Source: Spartobacteria bacterium (lineage in GTDB: Bacteria; Verrucomicrobiota; Verrucomicrobiia; Chthoniobacterales; UBA10450). From it: DNA of 64,000 nucleotides. This document shows positions 47,161 to 55,156 of the stretch, piece after piece (position 1 is the stretch's first letter; each line of letters begins with the position of its first letter). Both the position numbers and the translations under genes were made by a program. Location of the stretch: positions 62,001-126,000 of the forward strand of contig PNAA01000034.1 of assembly GCA_003169975.1 (NCBI GenBank), written 5' to 3'. A model generated the notes under the pieces. The model searched no databases. It was given only the letters and a program-made list of their open reading frames with translations, and was not told where the DNA came from.

Positions 47161-47823
47161 ATGGAAGCACTTGACGAAATAAAAGTCCGCATTGAAGCGG
47201 CGATACCCGGGGCCAGGCTCGAGATCATTCCCAATCCCGGACCCGCAAACCAGTCTTCTCTCCTGCTCGATCACGCGCACGCCTCCACGGTCGCGCGCTT
47301 CCTCCGCGACGACCCGGCGCTGCGCCTTGATTATTGCTCCAACGTGACCGGCGTCGATTGGCTCGAGCGCACGGTAAAGAAAAAGGTGAAAGTGAAAAAG
47401 GTCGTCGAGGGCGAGGAGAAGGAACTCGAAGAAACGCGGGAAGAAATTTTTTCCGGCTACCTGGAGGCGGTCTATCATCTTTACTCGATGGCGCACAAGC
47501 ATGGGCCGCTTGTCGTTAGGCTACGGACACGCGACCGGGCCGAAGGTGCCCACCTGCCGTCGCTCACGCCGGTCTGGCGCAGCGCGGAATTCCAGGAACG
47601 CGAGATCTACGACCTCTACGGCATCCATTTCGACGGGCATCCGGATCTGCGCCGCATTTTGATGTGGGATGAATTTACGGATCACCCGATGCGCAAAGAC
47701 TATCGCGAGCCGGACGATTACGAATACGAACCCACGCCCCACGACGACGTCCTGGAAAAAGCGAAGCAGCACTACGTCCCGCGACCGGCCCAGGACGGCA
47801 CGGCAAACATCGCGGCCCAATGA
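47161..47823 (+). CDS. nuoC: NADH-quinone oxidoreductase subunit C
   Basis: ATG 47161 ([20 protein letters not shown]) gives 220 residues; the preceding GTG is part of the repeat. Family marks: [17 protein letters not shown], the loop ending [34 protein letters not shown] and [17 protein letters not shown]. An unusual charged insertion ([20 protein letters not shown]) sits after VDWLERT. The stop overlaps the nuoD ATG by 4 bp. Confidence 0.93.
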   Translation: MEALDEIKVRIEAAIPGARLEIIPNPGPANQSSLLLDHAHASTVARFLRDDPALRLDYCSNVTGVDWLERTVKKKVKVKKVVEGEEKELEETREEIFSGYLEAVYHLYSMAHKHGPLVVRLRTRDRAEGAHLPSLTPVWRSAEFQEREIYDLYGIHFDGHPDLRRILMWDEFTDHPMRKDYREPDDYEYEPTPHDDVLEKAKQHYVPRPAQDGTANIAAQ

Positions 47824-48986
47824 GCCTGTCAACCCGAGCGCAGCACAGCGCAGTCGAGGCTCCACCCGGGATGCCGTCCCGCCTCGACGGCGAGTTGCTC
47901 GAAGTGTCGATGGGCCCGCAGCACCCATCGACCCACGGCGTCTTTCGAATGAACGTCGCGCTCGAAGGCGAGGTCGTGCGCAGGCTCAAGCCCGTCTTCG
48001 GTTACCTCCATCGCAATCACGAAAAAATCGGCGAGAACACCAGCTACCTCGGCTCGATGCCCTACACCGATCGGCTCGATTACATCTGCTCCATGAGCAA
48101 CAACTGGGGCTACGCGCTCAGTGTCGAGAAGCTGGCCGGCATTGAAGTGCCCGAGCGCGCCGAATACTTGCGCGTCATCCTCGCCGAACTGACCCGCCTG
48201 GTGAATCACGCTTCGCTCCTCGGGTTTCTCCTCAGCGACATGGGCGCGTGGGGCACGCCGCTCATGTATGCCTTCCGCGAACGCGAGAATATTCTCGATC
48301 TTTTCGAGTCGCTCTCCGGCTCGCGCATGATGTGTGATTACATGCGGTTCGGCGGTTGCCGCTGCGATCTGCCGCCGGGTTGGATGGAGCGCGCGCGCAA
48401 AGTCGTGGATGGGTTTCCGCATTTTCTTGACGAGTTCGAACAACTGATCACGGGAAATGAAATCCTCATCGCCCGCACGCAGGAGGTCGGAAAACTTTCC
48501 GCCGAGCTGGCGATCAGCGCTGGCATTACCGGTCCCGGGCTGCGCGCCTCTGGCGTGAACTACGATCTTCGCAAAGTGGACGGCTACGGATTTTATCCGC
48601 GCTTCAAGTTCCGGGTGCCGTTAGGCGAGCACGGTGATTGCTACGATCGGCTCATGATGCGCGTGCTCGAACTGCGCGAGACGCTCGGGATCCTGCGCCA
48701 GGCGATGGACGATTTGCCCGCGGGACCGATCATGAATCCGAAAGTGAAGATTCGCGCTTTCAAGCCGCCGGTCGGCGAAGCCTACGGGCGGATCGAGGCT
48801 CCGAAAGGCGAGCTCGGTTTTTATTTGATCAGCGATGGCAGCGGGAATCCATATCGTTACCGGGTGCGCCCGCCGAGTTTGATCAACCTAACGGTCCTGG
48901 AAGACATGTGCCTCGGGCACACCGTGGCCGACGTGATGGTGATTCTCGGGAGCATCGATATCGTGATGGGAGAAGTGGACCGATGA
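47820..48986 (+). CDS. nuoD: NADH-quinone oxidoreductase subunit D
   Basis: The 388-residue product has [20 protein letters not shown] (the signature GPQHPSTHG), [40 protein letters not shown] and a C-terminal DPVMGEVDR-like [14 protein letters not shown] 47820 overlaps the nuoC stop; the first 17 residues ([17 protein letters not shown]) are encoded by a partial REP sequence, so ATG 47871 ([14 protein letters not shown]) could be the ancestral start. Works with NuoB at the quinone site. Confidence 0.94.
   Translation: MSLSTRAQHSAVEAPPGMPSRLDGELLEVSMGPQHPSTHGVFRMNVALEGEVVRRLKPVFGYLHRNHEKIGENTSYLGSMPYTDRLDYICSMSNNWGYALSVEKLAGIEVPERAEYLRVILAELTRLVNHASLLGFLLSDMGAWGTPLMYAFRERENILDLFESLSGSRMMCDYMRFGGCRCDLPPGWMERARKVVDGFPHFLDEFEQLITGNEILIARTQEVGKLSAELAISAGITGPGLRASGVNYDLRKVDGYGFYPRFKFRVPLGEHGDCYDRLMMRVLELRETLGILRQAMDDLPAGPIMNPKVKIRAFKPPVGEAYGRIEAPKGELGFYLISDGSGNPYRYRVRPPSLINLTVLEDMCLGHTVADVMVILGSIDIVMGEVDR
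47828..47862. repeat. Partial REP-like repeat within the nuoD start
   Basis: gtcaacccgagcgcagcaca followed by gcgcagtcgaggctc matches the left arm of the REPIN-like elements and is read as [11 protein letters not shown] in nuoD. It appears to extend the gene at its 5' end. Confidence 0.6.
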
Positions 48987-49549
48987 TGATTGGCGCGGGA
49001 ATTCTAAAAGGCATGGCGGTGACGGGGCGGAACTTCATCGGGAGTTACTTCGAAAAAGATCGCCTCACGACGGTGCAATATCCCGAGGAGCGCGACGTGC
49101 TCCCGGAAAACTCGCGCAACTTTCCTTTTCTCGTTTACGACACGAACGATCCGGAGGCCGGTTTGCGCTGCGTCGCCTGCAAGATCTGCGAGAAGGAATG
49201 CCCGCCGCAATGCATCTACATCGAGAAAAGCGCGGACAAGAAGCCCGATTACATGGGCAAACCGCAGTTTTATCCGGCCACGTTCGACATCGACATCTCA
49301 GTCTGCATGAGCTGCCAGATCTGCGTCGAGGTCTGCCCGTTCGAGGCGATCAAGATGGACAAGGTTTACGAGCTCAGCCGGCGCGAACGTTTCGACGCGC
49401 TGTTGATGCGCAGGACCGACCTGGCCAAGTCGAACAGCTATTATCACAGCATCCACCCGCTGGAAGCCGAGCAGGTGGATGCCACGCTCGCCGCCGCCGC
49501 GGCAAAGAAGAAACCGGCGCCCACGCCGGCGCCGCCAGCCTCTGGGTAG
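48983..49549 (+). CDS. nuoI: NADH-quinone oxidoreductase subunit I
   Basis: ATG 48983 ([20 protein letters not shown]) overlaps the nuoD stop and gives 188 residues. Two [4Fe-4S] motifs are clear: [19 protein letters not shown] and [19 protein letters not shown]. The C terminus has an Ala/Lys/Pro-rich tail ([20 protein letters not shown]). It closes the A-B-C-D-I run; H, J-N are in the divergent run and E, F, G are absent from the window. Confidence 0.95.
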   Translation: MMIGAGILKGMAVTGRNFIGSYFEKDRLTTVQYPEERDVLPENSRNFPFLVYDTNDPEAGLRCVACKICEKECPPQCIYIEKSADKKPDYMGKPQFYPATFDIDISVCMSCQICVEVCPFEAIKMDKVYELSRRERFDALLMRRTDLAKSNSYYHSIHPLEAEQVDATLAAAAAKKKPAPTPAPPASG

Positions 49550-49572
49550 AGCACTCGGGACGAGTGCGCTAC
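49546..49572. repeat. Hairpin repeat at the nuoI stop
   Basis: gtagagcactcg-gga-cgagtgcgctac has 12-base arms with one mismatch and includes the nuoI TAG. It is a repeat-like hairpin that could act as a terminator of the nuo run, although no T-run follows. Confidence 0.5.
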
Positions 49573-49614
49573 CCGGAGGCTGGAGCGACGCGCCAAGTAG
49601 TTTATCGTGCGCTC

Positions 49615-52600
49615 GTGCAAATCCGTTTCCTTTTGTCGCTGCTCCTTGCATTGGCTCTTCACGCTGACGCTTTCGCCACTCCGGATTTTTCCGACCTCCT
49701 GCGCTGGCGAAACATCGGGCCGTATCGCGGCGGCCGGACGCGTGCGGTCTCGGGCGTCCCGTCGCAGCCTAACGTTTTCTACATGGCGCAGGTGGATGGC
49801 GGCGTTTTTAGAACGAACGATTACGGGCGCACCTGGCAGCCGATTTTTGATGATCAACCGACCGGCTCGGTCGGCGCGCTCGCGGTTTCGGTTTCGAATC
49901 CAAACGTCATTTATGTGGGGAGCGGCGAAGGACTGCATCGCCCGGATCTCTCGGTCGGCGACGGCATTTATAAATCGACGGACGCCGGGAGAAGCTGGAC
50001 GCACCTCGGCTTGCGCGAAGCCCAACAGATCGCGCAGATCGCGGTCGATCCACGCAACCCCGATCACCTGCTCGTGGCGGTGCCCGGGCATCCCTACGGG
50101 CCTAACGAGGAGCGCGGCATCTTTCTTTCGCTCGACGGCGGGAAGACGTTTGCCAAGACGCTCTCAAAGGATGAAAACACCGGCGCGGCGGATGTACAGT
50201 TCGATCCGACGAACCCGCAGATCGCCTACGCCTCGCTTTGGGAAGCGCGCGAGGGTCCGTGGGAAAACGCGGAATGGAACGGAACTAACGGCGGCATTTT
50301 CAAAACCTTCGACGGCGGCCAGACGTGGAAACAACTGACGAACGGTTTGCCTAACGACATGGTGCAGGCCCAGCTCGCGATCGCGCCGAGCGCGCCGCAC
50401 ACGCTTTTCGCCGCCGTCGCGACGCTCGACGCCGGAAAACTCTATCGCTCCGACGACGGGGGCGAAAACTGGACCCGGGTCACGACCGACGAGCGCCCGG
50501 GCGCGCGGATCGGTGGCGGCGATCTTCCGGTGGTGCGGATCGATCCGAAGAATCCAAAAGTGGTTTACGCCGCGAGCGTGGTTTGCTGGAAATCGATCGA
50601 CGGCGGCGAGACCTGGGAAGGCTGGCGCGGCGCGCCCGGGGGCGACGATTATCAGAACGTCTGGATCAATCCGAACAATCCGCAGATCATTCTGCTTGGC
50701 AGCGACCAGGGCGCGATCGTCACGGTGAACGGCGGTCAGACGTGGAGCTCGTGGTACAACCAGTCGACCGCGCAGCTCTATCACGTGAGCGCGGACAACG
50801 CGTTTCCCTATCGCCTCTACAGCGGGCAACAGGAGAGCGGCTCGGTCGGCATCGCGAGCCGCGGACCGGATGGCGCGATCACTTTTCGCGACTGGCATCC
50901 GGTGGCAGCGGAAGAATACGGCTACGTCGTGGCCGATCCGCTCGACCCCGACATTATCTATGGCGGCAAGTTGACCCGTTACGATCGGCGCACCCACCAG
51001 GCCCAGAGCATTCTGCCGAAGCCGTTTCGCGATGATGAATTCCGGATGATCCGGACGATGCCGATCTTGTTTTCGCCGCTCGACCCGCACCTCCTTTTCT
51101 TTGCCACCAATCATTTGTGGCAGACGCGCGATGGTGGGCAGAAGTGGACGCAGCTCAGCCCCGACCTGACCCGCAAAACGTTCGCAGTCCCGACGAGCGT
51201 GGGAAAATTCCGGGACTGTCCCACCGCGCAAGCGAGGCAGCGGGGTGTGATCTACGCGGTCGCGCCCTCGCCGCTCGACAAGAACCGGATCTGGGCGGGA
51301 ACGGATGATGGACTGATTCACCTCACGACCGACGGCGGCAAAAGCTGGACGGAAGTGACGCCCCCGCAGATCGGCCCGTGGTGGAAAGTCTCGGTGATGG
51401 ACGCGAGCCATTTCGACCAGAACACCGCCTACGCGGCGGTGAACACGATCCGGCTCGATGATCTGCGGCCGCACATCTATCGGACGAAGGACTCCGGCAA
51501 AACCTGGCAGGAAATCGCGCGCGGCATTCCGCCTAACGAAAACGTGAACACGGTGCGGGAAGATGCGCAGCGGCGCGGCCTCCTCTTCGCCGGGACGGAG
51601 CGGGCGGTTTATGTCTCCTTCGACGACGGCGAAAACTGGCAGTCGCTCCGCCTGAAGATGCCGGCAACTTCGGTGCGCGACCTGATCGTGAAGGACGACG
51701 ACCTCGCGATCGCGACCCATGGGCGCGGCTTCTGGATTTTGGATAACATCACGCCGCTGCGCCAACTCGCGGTGAGCGACCGGGACTCGCTTCTCTTCAA
51801 ACCGCAGACCGCGTTGCGGGTGCGCTGGGATTTCAACACCGACACGCCGCTCCCGCCCGATGAACCGGTAGGCGAAAATCCGCCCGAAGGCGCGATGATT
51901 GACTATTCGTTAGGCAAAGATGTCACCGGCCCGGTCACGCTCGAAATCAAAGACGGGGCGGGAAAGGTGGTGCGTCGTTATGCGAGCACCGACCCGCTAC
52001 CAACGCCGGATCCGAAGTTGAAGATTCCGCGCTACTGGGTGCGGCCGCCGCAGGCCTTGTCGGGCAAGCCGGGCCTGCATCGCTTCTTCTGGGACCTGCA
52101 CGGCGAGCCGTTAGCGGACGCCGAACCGGAGTACCCAATGACGGCGGTGGCGCATAAAACAGCGCCGCAGCCGACCGTACCCTGGATCGTGCCCGGAAAT
52201 TATTCCGTCGCCCTAACGACGGGCGGCAAGCGTTTCACCCAGCCGCTCATCGTGAAAATGGATCCGCGCGTCAAGGCCCCGGCCGCGGATCTGGCAAAAC
52301 AGTTCGAGCTGTCGAAAACGCTGGCTGAAATGCGCGCCACCCTCCAGCCCGTAGGCCAAAGCTTCGAAGGGCTGACGGCGGAACTCAGCAAGGCAAAGGA
52401 ACGCCTCGGAGAAAACGCGGCCCAGGAAGCGGTCGCTGCCTTGCGCAAGAAGCTGGAAGGCTTTGCCAGTCCCGCGGACGTTCGTTCCGGGGAACCACTC
52501 GAGTTGGGTGTCCTGCGCAAGGTCGAAAAACTTTTCGGCGATCTGCAGGACGTCGATGCCGCGCCGACTCCGCCGCAGCAAGCCGCGGTGGCCGCTCTGC

Positions 52601-52710
52601 AGCGCGACGCGCGGTCCGTCGTTGAGCGCTGGCGCGCGCTCCCGCAGGATGTGGCGGGCTTGAATGCACAGCTCAAAGCTGCCGGCTTCGAGCCGATCAA
52701 GTCTCCTTAG
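49615..52710 (+). CDS. Secreted VPS10/sortilin-like beta-propeller protein
   Basis: GTG 49615 (VQIRFLLSLLLALALHADAF) gives a 1031-residue secreted protein. More than ten Asp-box-like units recur (STDAGRSWTHLG, SLDGGKTFAKTLS, TFDGGQTWKQLTNGLPNDMV, SDDGGENWTRVTTDERPGAR, TTDGGKSWTEVTPP), the BNR/sortilin propeller pattern. It begins LRWRNIGPYRGGRTRAVSGV, like the DUF-type glycosyl-hydrolase-related secreted proteins, and has a C-terminal helical region. The open frame continues upstream to 49198 but overlaps nuoI and is not protein-like. Ligand or substrate unknown. Confidence 0.85.
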   Translation: MQIRFLLSLLLALALHADAFATPDFSDLLRWRNIGPYRGGRTRAVSGVPSQPNVFYMAQVDGGVFRTNDYGRTWQPIFDDQPTGSVGALAVSVSNPNVIYVGSGEGLHRPDLSVGDGIYKSTDAGRSWTHLGLREAQQIAQIAVDPRNPDHLLVAVPGHPYGPNEERGIFLSLDGGKTFAKTLSKDENTGAADVQFDPTNPQIAYASLWEAREGPWENAEWNGTNGGIFKTFDGGQTWKQLTNGLPNDMVQAQLAIAPSAPHTLFAAVATLDAGKLYRSDDGGENWTRVTTDERPGARIGGGDLPVVRIDPKNPKVVYAASVVCWKSIDGGETWEGWRGAPGGDDYQNVWINPNNPQIILLGSDQGAIVTVNGGQTWSSWYNQSTAQLYHVSADNAFPYRLYSGQQESGSVGIASRGPDGAITFRDWHPVAAEEYGYVVADPLDPDIIYGGKLTRYDRRTHQAQSILPKPFRDDEFRMIRTMPILFSPLDPHLLFFATNHLWQTRDGGQKWTQLSPDLTRKTFAVPTSVGKFRDCPTAQARQRGVIYAVAPSPLDKNRIWAGTDDGLIHLTTDGGKSWTEVTPPQIGPWWKVSVMDASHFDQNTAYAAVNTIRLDDLRPHIYRTKDSGKTWQEIARGIPPNENVNTVREDAQRRGLLFAGTERAVYVSFDDGENWQSLRLKMPATSVRDLIVKDDDLAIATHGRGFWILDNITPLRQLAVSDRDSLLFKPQTALRVRWDFNTDTPLPPDEPVGENPPEGAMIDYSLGKDVTGPVTLEIKDGAGKVVRRYASTDPLPTPDPKLKIPRYWVRPPQALSGKPGLHRFFWDLHGEPLADAEPEYPMTAVAHKTAPQPTVPWIVPGNYSVALTTGGKRFTQPLIVKMDPRVKAPAADLAKQFELSKTLAEMRATLQPVGQSFEGLTAELSKAKERLGENAAQEAVAALRKKLEGFASPADVRSGEPLELGVLRKVEKLFGDLQDVDAAPTPPQQAAVAALQRDARSVVERWRALPQDVAGLNAQLKAAGFEPIKSP

Positions 52711-52912
52711 CCGCGTTTTGAGGCAGCGAATGCGGCGATCGCTCGCGCGGCGCAGCGATCGGCTCGGAAATGGCGAACACTTCCCAGGAGCCCGGCAAAT
52801 TGTGGAGAGCGAACTGCCCCAACGGTTGCAGCTCGAAATGCTCCACGATGAGCGCCTCGACGGTTTTGCTTACGATTAATTCCGCACCGACCCTCTTGGT
52901 CAGTTCCTGCAT
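52697..52912 (-). pseudogene. Adenylate/guanylate cyclase C-terminal fragment
   Basis: On the minus strand MQELTKRVGAELIVSKTVEA followed by LIVEHFELQPLGQFALHNLP and GSWEVFAISEP is the end of a class III nucleotide cyclase catalytic domain (the G-x-E-x-x-V-S and L-x-x-L-G-x-x-x-L-x-x-x-P-G-x-W-x-V-x-x motifs). No upstream catalytic domain exists; the homology ends at about 52915, where a kinase fragment starts on the other strand. The 3' end overlaps the VPS10-like gene stop. Likely a deletion relic; about 71 residues could still be made. Confidence 0.65.
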
Positions 52913-52914
52913 CT

Positions 52915-53022
52915 TCCAAGTCGATCGTGACCGCTCACCAGGAAGAAATCTCCATTGCGAGCGTGCTCGGCAAAGGCACCACCGTCGAGATCCGGCTCCC
53001 TCTGCCAACCGGCCAGGCTTAA
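52915..53022 (+). pseudogene. Sensor histidine kinase C-terminal fragment
   Basis: SKSIVTAHQEEISIASVLGK followed by GTTVEIRLPLPTGQA and a stop matches the end of the HATPase domain of histidine kinases (I-V-x-A-H-x-G-x-I and G-K-G-T-T-x-x-x-x-L-P-L). Nothing upstream on this strand is kinase-like. It adjoins the cyclase fragment head to head within about three bases. Confidence 0.7.
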
Positions 53023-53100
53023 AACTCATCGCCTTCCCGGCGGGCTGCGATCGTTTGCGCATTGCCAAGCTCACGGTCGCGCCCGCAGGCTAAACATCGA

Positions 53101-53844
53101 ATGGATTTGACCGGCTATCTCCGGGCTTCGCACCGTGCGCTCATCTTTACCGGCGCGGGAATATCGACCGGTAGCGGGATTGCCGATTTTCGCGGACCGC
53201 AAGGTGTCTGGACCCGGCGCCAGCCGGTCTACTACCAGGATTTCATGACCTCGGAAGCAGCCCGGCTCGAGCATTGGGATTACAAACTGGAAGCGTGGGA
53301 GGCTTTTCGTCAGGCTCAGCCTAACGAGACCCATCGAGCGATCGTCAAGCTGGAGCGGGCCGGCAAACTGCGCCTGGTGGTGACGCAAAATATCGACGGC
53401 TTGCACGGGCTCGCAGGCACCGCGCCGGAGCGCCTGGTGGAACTTCACGGCACCAACTCCCTGGTCGAATGCCAGAGCTGCAAACGGCGGAGCGATCCGC
53501 AACCGCACTTCGATTTTTTCCGGACTCATCGCCAACCGCCGCTCTGTAGCTGTGGAGGATTCCTGAAACCGGCAACGATCAGTTTTGGCCAGAGTCTCGA
53601 TCCCGCTGAACTCGAACGGGCGCGCGCGGGCGCGATGGAAGCGGATCTCGTCGTTGCGCTCGGCTCGACGCTTTCAGTTTATCCGGCGGCGGCTTTTCCG
53701 CTGATGATCGCGCGGCGCGGCGTGCCATATGTGATTATCAATCGTGGCGCGACCGAGCACGATGATGAATCCTGCGTCGCGCTGCGCCTCGAGGGCGAGG
53801 TGAGCGAGATTTTTCCACCGGCGGTTGCGGCCGCGATTGCTTAA
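53101..53844 (+). CDS. Sir2-family NAD-dependent protein deacylase
   Basis: ATG 53101 (MDLTGYLRASHRALIFTGAG) gives 247 residues. Motifs: FTGAGISTGSGIADFRGPQG, VTQNIDGLHGLAGTAPERLV with the active-site ELHGTNSL His, two Cys pairs (CQSC and CSCG) for zinc, and GSTLSVYPAAAFPL. Sirtuins remove acyl groups from lysines using NAD. A single gene, 16 bp before a REPIN-like element. Regulation of acetyl-CoA synthetase or other metabolic enzymes is plausible but not shown. Confidence 0.92.
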   Translation: MDLTGYLRASHRALIFTGAGISTGSGIADFRGPQGVWTRRQPVYYQDFMTSEAARLEHWDYKLEAWEAFRQAQPNETHRAIVKLERAGKLRLVVTQNIDGLHGLAGTAPERLVELHGTNSLVECQSCKRRSDPQPHFDFFRTHRQPPLCSCGGFLKPATISFGQSLDPAELERARAGAMEADLVVALGSTLSVYPAAAFPLMIARRGVPYVIINRGATEHDDESCVALRLEGEVSEIFPPAVAAAIA

Positions 53845-53854
53845 GGTTGATTCC

Positions 53855-53947
53855 GTCATCCCGAGCGCAGTCGAGGGATCCCGTGATGCCATCTTAAAAG
53901 GATCGCCACGGGATCCCTCGACTCCGCTGCGCTCCGCTCGGGATGAC
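53855..53947. repeat. REPIN-like inverted repeat, second full copy
   Basis: The 93-bp element runs from gtcatcccgagcgcagtcga to gcgctccgctcgggatgac. The arms gtcgagggatcccgtgatg and cacgggatccctcgactc are complementary. It has the same ends, length and central region as 47065-47157. Confidence 0.8.
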
Positions 53948-53952
53948 GACCA

Positions 53953-55116
53953 ATGCGATCGATCTTCTGCGCTCTCTTATTGTTAGGCAGTCTTGCCGCC
54001 GGAGCGCGCGGCGCGGAGCGCGAATTCCGCGGTGCGTGGGTCGCGACGGTCTATAATCTCGATTGGCCTTCGCAGCCCGGCCTGCCCGCCGCGGTCCAGA
54101 AAGCGCAACTGCGCGCCCTGCTCGATCGCGCCGCGAAGTTAAAACTCAACGCCATCCTCCTCCAGGTCCGACCGGCGAGCGACGCGCTTTACGCCTCGCC
54201 GATTGAACCGTGGTCGCAATTCCTGAGCGGCAAGGCGGGCGTCTCGCCGGGCTACGATCCGCTCGCCTTTGCCATTGCCGAAGCACACGCGCGGGGAATC
54301 GAGCTGCACGCCTGGGTGAATCCCTTTCGCGCGGCCACGAGCGCGAGTGAAAATTTGCCGTCGAATCATGTGGCGAAACAGCATCCGGAATGGGTTCGAC
54401 GGTTCGGAAAACAGCTCTGGATCGATCCCGGTGAACCCGCGGCGCGCGCGTATGTGATCAGCGTCATCACCGACATCGCGCGCCGTTACGACATCGATGG
54501 CCTGCACATCGACGACTACTTTTATCCTTACCCGCTCAAGCCGGGCGACGCGTCGTTCCCCGACGACTCCACCTGGCAGCGTTACGGCATAAAGAGCGGC
54601 CTGGGCCGCGCCGATTGGCGGCGGGAAAACATCAACGATTTTGTCCGCTCGATGTATCGCGCGGTCAAAACGACCAGGCCGCGCGCGCGCGTCGGGATCA
54701 GCCCATTCGGAATCTGGCGGCCGGGCGTGCCGCCAACAATCGAAGCGCAGCTCGACGCCTACGCCCAACTCTTCGCCGACTCCCGCAAGTGGCTCGCGCA
54801 AGGCTGGGTCGATTATCTCGCGCCGCAGCTTTACTGGAGCATCGAACCGTCGAAACAAAGTTTCCCGGTGCTGCTCAATTGGTGGCGCGCGCAAAGCCAC
54901 GGCAAGGCGGTCTGGCCTGGCATCGCCACCGAACGAATCGGATCGAACCGGCCGGCGCGCGAGATTATCGAGCAGATCGATTTGACCCGTCGCGGCACGT
55001 CGTCACCCGGTCACATTCATTGGAGCATGAAAGCGCTCCTTCGAAACCAGGGCGGGATCGACGATCTTCTCGAGGCTGGCCCCTACGCCGAAAAAGCCGA
55101 AGTGCCGCCGCCCTAA
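53953..55116 (+). CDS. Secreted family-10-like glycosylhydrolase (GHL10/DUF187)
   Basis: The 387-residue product has a signal peptide (MRSIFCALLLLGSLAAGARG) and GHL10 text: EFRGAWVATVYNLDWPSQPG, LKLNAILLQVRPASDALYAS, HARGIELHAWVNPFRAATSA, DIDGLHIDDYFYPYPLKPGD and GWVDYLAPQLYWSIEPSKQS. These domains are TIM barrels linked to peptidoglycan or surface-glycan lysis; the acidic residues in IDDYF are the expected catalytic positions. Target glycan unknown. The gene follows the REPIN element by 5 bp. Confidence 0.88.
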   Translation: MRSIFCALLLLGSLAAGARGAEREFRGAWVATVYNLDWPSQPGLPAAVQKAQLRALLDRAAKLKLNAILLQVRPASDALYASPIEPWSQFLSGKAGVSPGYDPLAFAIAEAHARGIELHAWVNPFRAATSASENLPSNHVAKQHPEWVRRFGKQLWIDPGEPAARAYVISVITDIARRYDIDGLHIDDYFYPYPLKPGDASFPDDSTWQRYGIKSGLGRADWRRENINDFVRSMYRAVKTTRPRARVGISPFGIWRPGVPPTIEAQLDAYAQLFADSRKWLAQGWVDYLAPQLYWSIEPSKQSFPVLLNWWRAQSHGKAVWPGIATERIGSNRPAREIIEQIDLTRRGTSSPGHIHWSMKALLRNQGGIDDLLEAGPYAEKAEVPPP

Positions 55117-55119
55117 TTC

Positions 55120-55147
55120 GGAGGGACGCGCAGAAGCGCGTCCCTCC
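55120..55147. terminator. Hairpin between convergent genes
   Basis: ggagggacgcgc-agaa-gcgcgtccctcc is a perfect 12-bp stem with a 4-base loop in the 40-bp gap between the convergent GHL10-like and Tgt-fusion genes. Its symmetry suits a bidirectional terminator, though no T-run is present. The same ggagggacgcgc word occurs at 8209, so it is also repeat-like. Confidence 0.55.
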
Positions 55148-55156
55148 GCGAGCTGC

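Noticed and set aside
49198-52710. Starting the VPS10-like protein at 49198
   Set aside because: The first 139 codons overlap nuoI in another frame; the signal peptide begins at GTG 49615.
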